Source: Methylovulum sp. (GTDB lineage Bacteria; Pseudomonadota; Gammaproteobacteria; Methylococcales; Methylomonadaceae). Taken from it: DNA of 8,635 nt. Location: assembly GCA_016919605.1 (NCBI GenBank), contig JACXTQ010000272.1:1-8635 (forward strand), written 5' to 3'. The notes beneath the pieces were generated by a model. The model searched no databases. It saw only the letters and a program-made list of their open reading frames with translations, and was not told where the DNA came from. The first letter of the stretch is position 1. Each line of letters opens with the position of its first letter. The position numbers and the translations under genes are program-made. This document shows positions 6,370 to 8,635 of this stretch, in pieces.

Positions 6370-7305
6370 TTACAATTGATTAATCAGGCGTAACTCTTGT
6401 GGATAAGGCGACATATAGTAAGAGTTCTCGATATAAGGGTCGGGATACTTACGAAAATGGTGCTTAAGCAAGGTCAGTGGCACAATCAGTGGCACTTCGC
6501 CGATACGGTAACGCTCGATAACTTCGGACAATTCGGCCTTATTGTCAGGGCTGAGTTCTTTTTTTAAATACCCTTGGATGTGCTGTAAGACGTTGACGTG
6601 GTTGGAACGGTTGACGACTATCTTCAGCAAGGCCATTAATTGCCCGATGTAATGCGCCGCCATTTCTTCAAGATCGCCTTTATTATGGTTGGCCAACAAG
6701 TGCCCTAGCTCGTGATAATCGGCATGGCTCATGATAATCAGCTTATGCCGGGCATGAAAGGTCATCAGGGCGTTAACGCTTAAGCCTTCCGCCAATAAGT
6801 GTTTCCAGCGGTAAAACACATACACGCGCTGGATAAAGTTCTCGCGCAAGCTGGCATCGCCCAAGCGGCCTTCTTCTTCCACGGGCAACAGCGGATTATT
6901 GCGCAACAGTTCGGCGGCATAAATGCCCACGCCTTCTTTACGCGGCTGGCCGTTGCTATACACTTTTACCCGTTCCATACCGCAGCTAGGCGAATCTTTT
7001 TTTAAGATGTAGCCGCATAAGTCGGCAAAGATAGGCTGTTCTTGCGCCGCATAATCGCGTAAGCGGTCGGTGACATCTTGGCTGGCATCTTTAACACCGA
7101 CACAGCGGACAGCACCATCAGTTTTGACCAACTGCAAAGTTGGGCGCGGTGCGCCTAGGCCGATAGCCATTTCCGGGCAGAACGGATGAAATTCAAAAAA
7201 CTCCCCCAAAGTGCCAACAATATACGCATCACGTTTATGGCCGCCATCAAAACGGACAGCTTCACCCAGCAAACAACTGCTGATACCAATGGGGATTTTT
7301 TTCAT
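6370..7305 (-). CDS. DUF523-DUF1722 protein (TudS/YbgA-like)
   Basis: A 311-residue two-domain protein. Residues 4-145 are DUF523, with ISSCLLGEAVRFDGGHKRD at 8-26, FCPEMAIGLGAPRP at 42-55 and KKDSPSCGMERVKVY at 102-116. Cys11, Cys43 and Cys108 sit in these motifs. DUF523 includes the iron-sulfur enzyme TudS, a 2-thiouracil desulfurase, where conserved cysteines hold the cluster, so a cluster here is likely. Residues about 190-305 are DUF1722, the domain of E. coli YbgA, of unclear role (HARHKLIIMSH... YPQELRL). The domain pair is a common natural architecture. The ATG has a strong GGAGG site 4 nt upstream. It starts 27 nt after the nuclease-like gene and may be co-transcribed with it. The exact substrate is not known from the sequence. 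Confidence 0.9.
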   Translation of the reverse strand: MKKIPIGISSCLLGEAVRFDGGHKRDAYIVGTLGEFFEFHPFCPEMAIGLGAPRPTLQLVKTDGAVRCVGVKDASQDVTDRLRDYAAQEQPIFADLCGYILKKDSPSCGMERVKVYSNGQPRKEGVGIYAAELLRNNPLLPVEEEGRLGDASLRENFIQRVYVFYRWKHLLAEGLSVNALMTFHARHKLIIMSHADYHELGHLLANHNKGDLEEMAAHYIGQLMALLKIVVNRSNHVNVLQHIQGYLKKELSPDNKAELSEVIERYRIGEVPLIVPLTLLKHHFRKYPDPYIENSYYMSPYPQELRLINQL

Positions 7306-7332
7306 GTCGCCTCCAAATTATGCAGATAATAG

Positions 7333-7890
7333 TTACGGTGGCAGGATACCGGGCGGGTTAATCAAGCCATAAGCACACGCCATGTCAGCATTCATGACCA
7401 CAACCGAAGCCGGTGCCAATGCCCAGACTTTGACGGTGGTTTTAAGGGCTTTGCTAAACGCATCTTGCAACGGCGGCAACCACGCTTTTTCAAAGCCATT
7501 AATGATTAACGCCAACCGAAAGTCAACTTTAGCCATATCAAGGGCGCAAAAAACTTCGGACAACTCTGCATAAGTGGAATGCCTTTTTAAGTAAAGAGCC
7601 ATAAACACATCCAATGAATTGCTGAACTTTTCCTTGATGTCTTTAACATATTGAGAAAAATCATCTTGGCTTTTGGGCTGAGGAGCACTACTTTTTGCTT
7701 CTATTATCCAAATAGTAGGCTTGCCATTATCCATGCGCAGCAACAAAAATTCGACTGGCTTTATGCCCTCGTTGGTTTTTGCCTGTTTATTAAGCAGCCT
7801 AATCGTGGCGGATTGCTCAATATCAAAACGATAGCCCTCAGCATGGGGGCCAAACGTCATGCCGGATTCGGTAATAAACGCATCGCTCAT
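7333..7890 (-). CDS. Small PD-(D/E)xK nuclease-like protein (hypothetical)
   Basis: I do not recognise this 185-residue protein as a named family. Residues 45-68 carry a pattern like a PD-(D/E)xK nuclease core: an acidic residue in a strand (VEFLLLRMDNG, Glu47), a hairpin, then the strand IWIIEAKSS with Glu64-x-Lys66. An earlier helix contains Glu25. The motif II position is Glu and not the usual Asp, so catalysis is not certain. The C-terminal half alternates strands and helices (FRLALIING, TVKVWALAP). There is no signal peptide or membrane segment. The start codon overlaps the upstream ATPase stop in ATGA, so the two proteins are made together and probably work together, perhaps as ATPase sensor and nuclease effector. 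Confidence 0.7.
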   Translation of the reverse strand: MSDAFITESGMTFGPHAEGYRFDIEQSATIRLLNKQAKTNEGIKPVEFLLLRMDNGKPTIWIIEAKSSAPQPKSQDDFSQYVKDIKEKFSNSLDVFMALYLKRHSTYAELSEVFCALDMAKVDFRLALIINGFEKAWLPPLQDAFSKALKTTVKVWALAPASVVVMNADMACAYGLINPPGILPP

Positions 7891-8635
7891 GTAAAAGCCA
7901 AACCGACTTCTTCCTCATACAGCCGAATCGATTCGTTGATGATCGGATTATCAGGCATATCATCCTGTAAATCGGACAATTGCCACTTATCGCCTTCCTT
8001 AGACAGCACGGGGATGGATATACCCCGTTCTTGGGCCAGCAAATATAATTTTTTCACCACAAAATACGAGTGGCTGGCGATGATAAATTGAATGCCATAT
8101 CCTGCGAGATCGGCCACAATATCCAATAATTTGCCGATGGCGACCGGATGCAAGGCCGCCTCCGGTTCGTCCATAAAAATAACGGATTGGGTGTCAAGAT
8201 AACGGTTGCTTAGTAAGGTGTCGAGGATAGCTATTTTTTTAATCCCCTCTGCCGTCACCCCAATAGGAAACTTCTGATTGCCTTTTTTGAACAGCCACCG
8301 CAGTGATTCTTCATCATACTGGATTTTACCGCCTAAGATGGCTTCCAGTTGCTTGCGGGATGGGCCAAACTGAATATTTGCAAGGAACGCTTTCTGTGAT
8401 AATCGCTTCTCTTTAAATCCTTCTCCCGTCACAGACCATTCAACTATAGGCACTTGCCGCAAAGCACGGGCCAAATCAAGATAAGTGTCATCGAAACCAA
8501 AGAGCTTATCCTGTTCACGCGATTTTAAAATAATATGATGCAGCGACAACACTTCTTTAGCAGGCAGAAAAACGCTATTGCTGGTGCGTGGTGGCACTTG
8601 ATTATCTACGTTAATCGACTTGCTGGTGTCCTTGC
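7887..8635 (-). CDS. AAA/ABC-type ATPase, C-terminal part (partial)
   Basis: The frame is open to the right edge, so the N-terminus with Walker A is outside the window. A GTG at 8595-8597 is available, but the homologous-looking sequence continues upstream of it, so it is not the start. Counting from that GTG, the signature-like GVTAEGIKKIAIL is at 113-125, Walker B VIFMDEPEAALHP at 139-151 and the switch histidine in IIASHS at 172-177. The protein stops about 60 residues later, with no Toprim domain, which separates it from OLD nucleases. This class of ATP-binding protein (AAA_15/AAA_21-like, RecF/SMC-like head) is common in phage-defence modules. It overlaps the nuclease-like gene by 4 bases. 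Confidence 0.85.
   Translation of the reverse strand, partial: KDTSKSINVDNQVPPRTSNSVFLPAKEVLSLHHIILKSREQDKLFGFDDTYLDLARALRQVPIVEWSVTGEGFKEKRLSQKAFLANIQFGPSRKQLEAILGGKIQYDEESLRWLFKKGNQKFPIGVTAEGIKKIAILDTLLSNRYLDTQSVIFMDEPEAALHPVAIGKLLDIVADLAGYGIQFIIASHSYFVVKKLYLLAQERGISIPVLSKEGDKWQLSDLQDDMPDNPIINESIRLYEEEVGLAFT

Noticed and set aside
7651..8091. Plus-strand open frame of 146 codons
   Set aside because: It lies antisense to the ATPase and nuclease-like genes, has no recognisable domain, and spans their overlap. It is a shadow frame.
8595..8597. GTG as start codon of the ATPase gene
   Set aside because: The frame stays open to the window edge, and a start here would leave the protein without Walker A. 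The gene is better treated as partial.
7887..8635. OLD-family nuclease or PARIS/RloAB system
   Set aside because: No Toprim domain follows the ATPase head, and the partner shows an ExK core and not a Toprim or DUF4276 pattern that I can recognise. The missing N-terminus prevents a firmer statement.

Overview
The window is a compact bacterial chromosomal segment in which every convincing gene is on the minus strand, so it reads from right to left. Protein families, codon use and the many short palindromic intergenic repeats fit a gammaproteobacterium of moderate GC. A methanotroph-like or sulfur-oxidiser-like lineage is possible, but that is an inference from the repeat style and not a firm placement. 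No tRNA, rRNA, CRISPR array or transposase was found.

Right end (7333-8635): the 3' part of an AAA/ABC-type ATPase gene, whose 5' end lies outside the window, overlaps by 4 bases a small gene that looks like a PD-(D/E)xK nuclease. This is a plausible two-gene defence-type module. 27 bases downstream lies a DUF523-DUF1722 (TudS/YbgA-like) gene (6370-7305).

Middle (3890-6204): housekeeping-type metabolism. There is a class A inorganic pyrophosphatase (5551-6204), then a GNAT acetyltransferase (4752-5351) overlapping a nitrilase-superfamily carbon-nitrogen hydrolase (3890-4762). The last two families are fused into one polypeptide in other bacteria.

Left (1-3580): a type I restriction-modification operon in the order hsdM-hsdS-hsdR, with hsdR running off the left edge. 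The TTG start of hsdM has a Shine-Dalgarno sequence, and hsdM overlaps hsdS by ATGA. Between hsdS and hsdR lie a frameshifted second copy of the hsdS 3' end and a perfect 31-bp inverted repeat. The remnant reads to a stop 4 nt before the hsdR ATG, as if it were the original end of hsdS.

The intergenic regions are unusual. Four of them carry palindromic elements: 787-866, 3635-3851, 5435-5515 and 6253-6305. Two of these share the same outer ends but have different cores. They follow stop codons and probably act as 3' stem-loops or mark mobile palindromic repeats. The best candidates for new biology are the ATPase/nuclease pair and the rearranged hsdS-hsdR junction.
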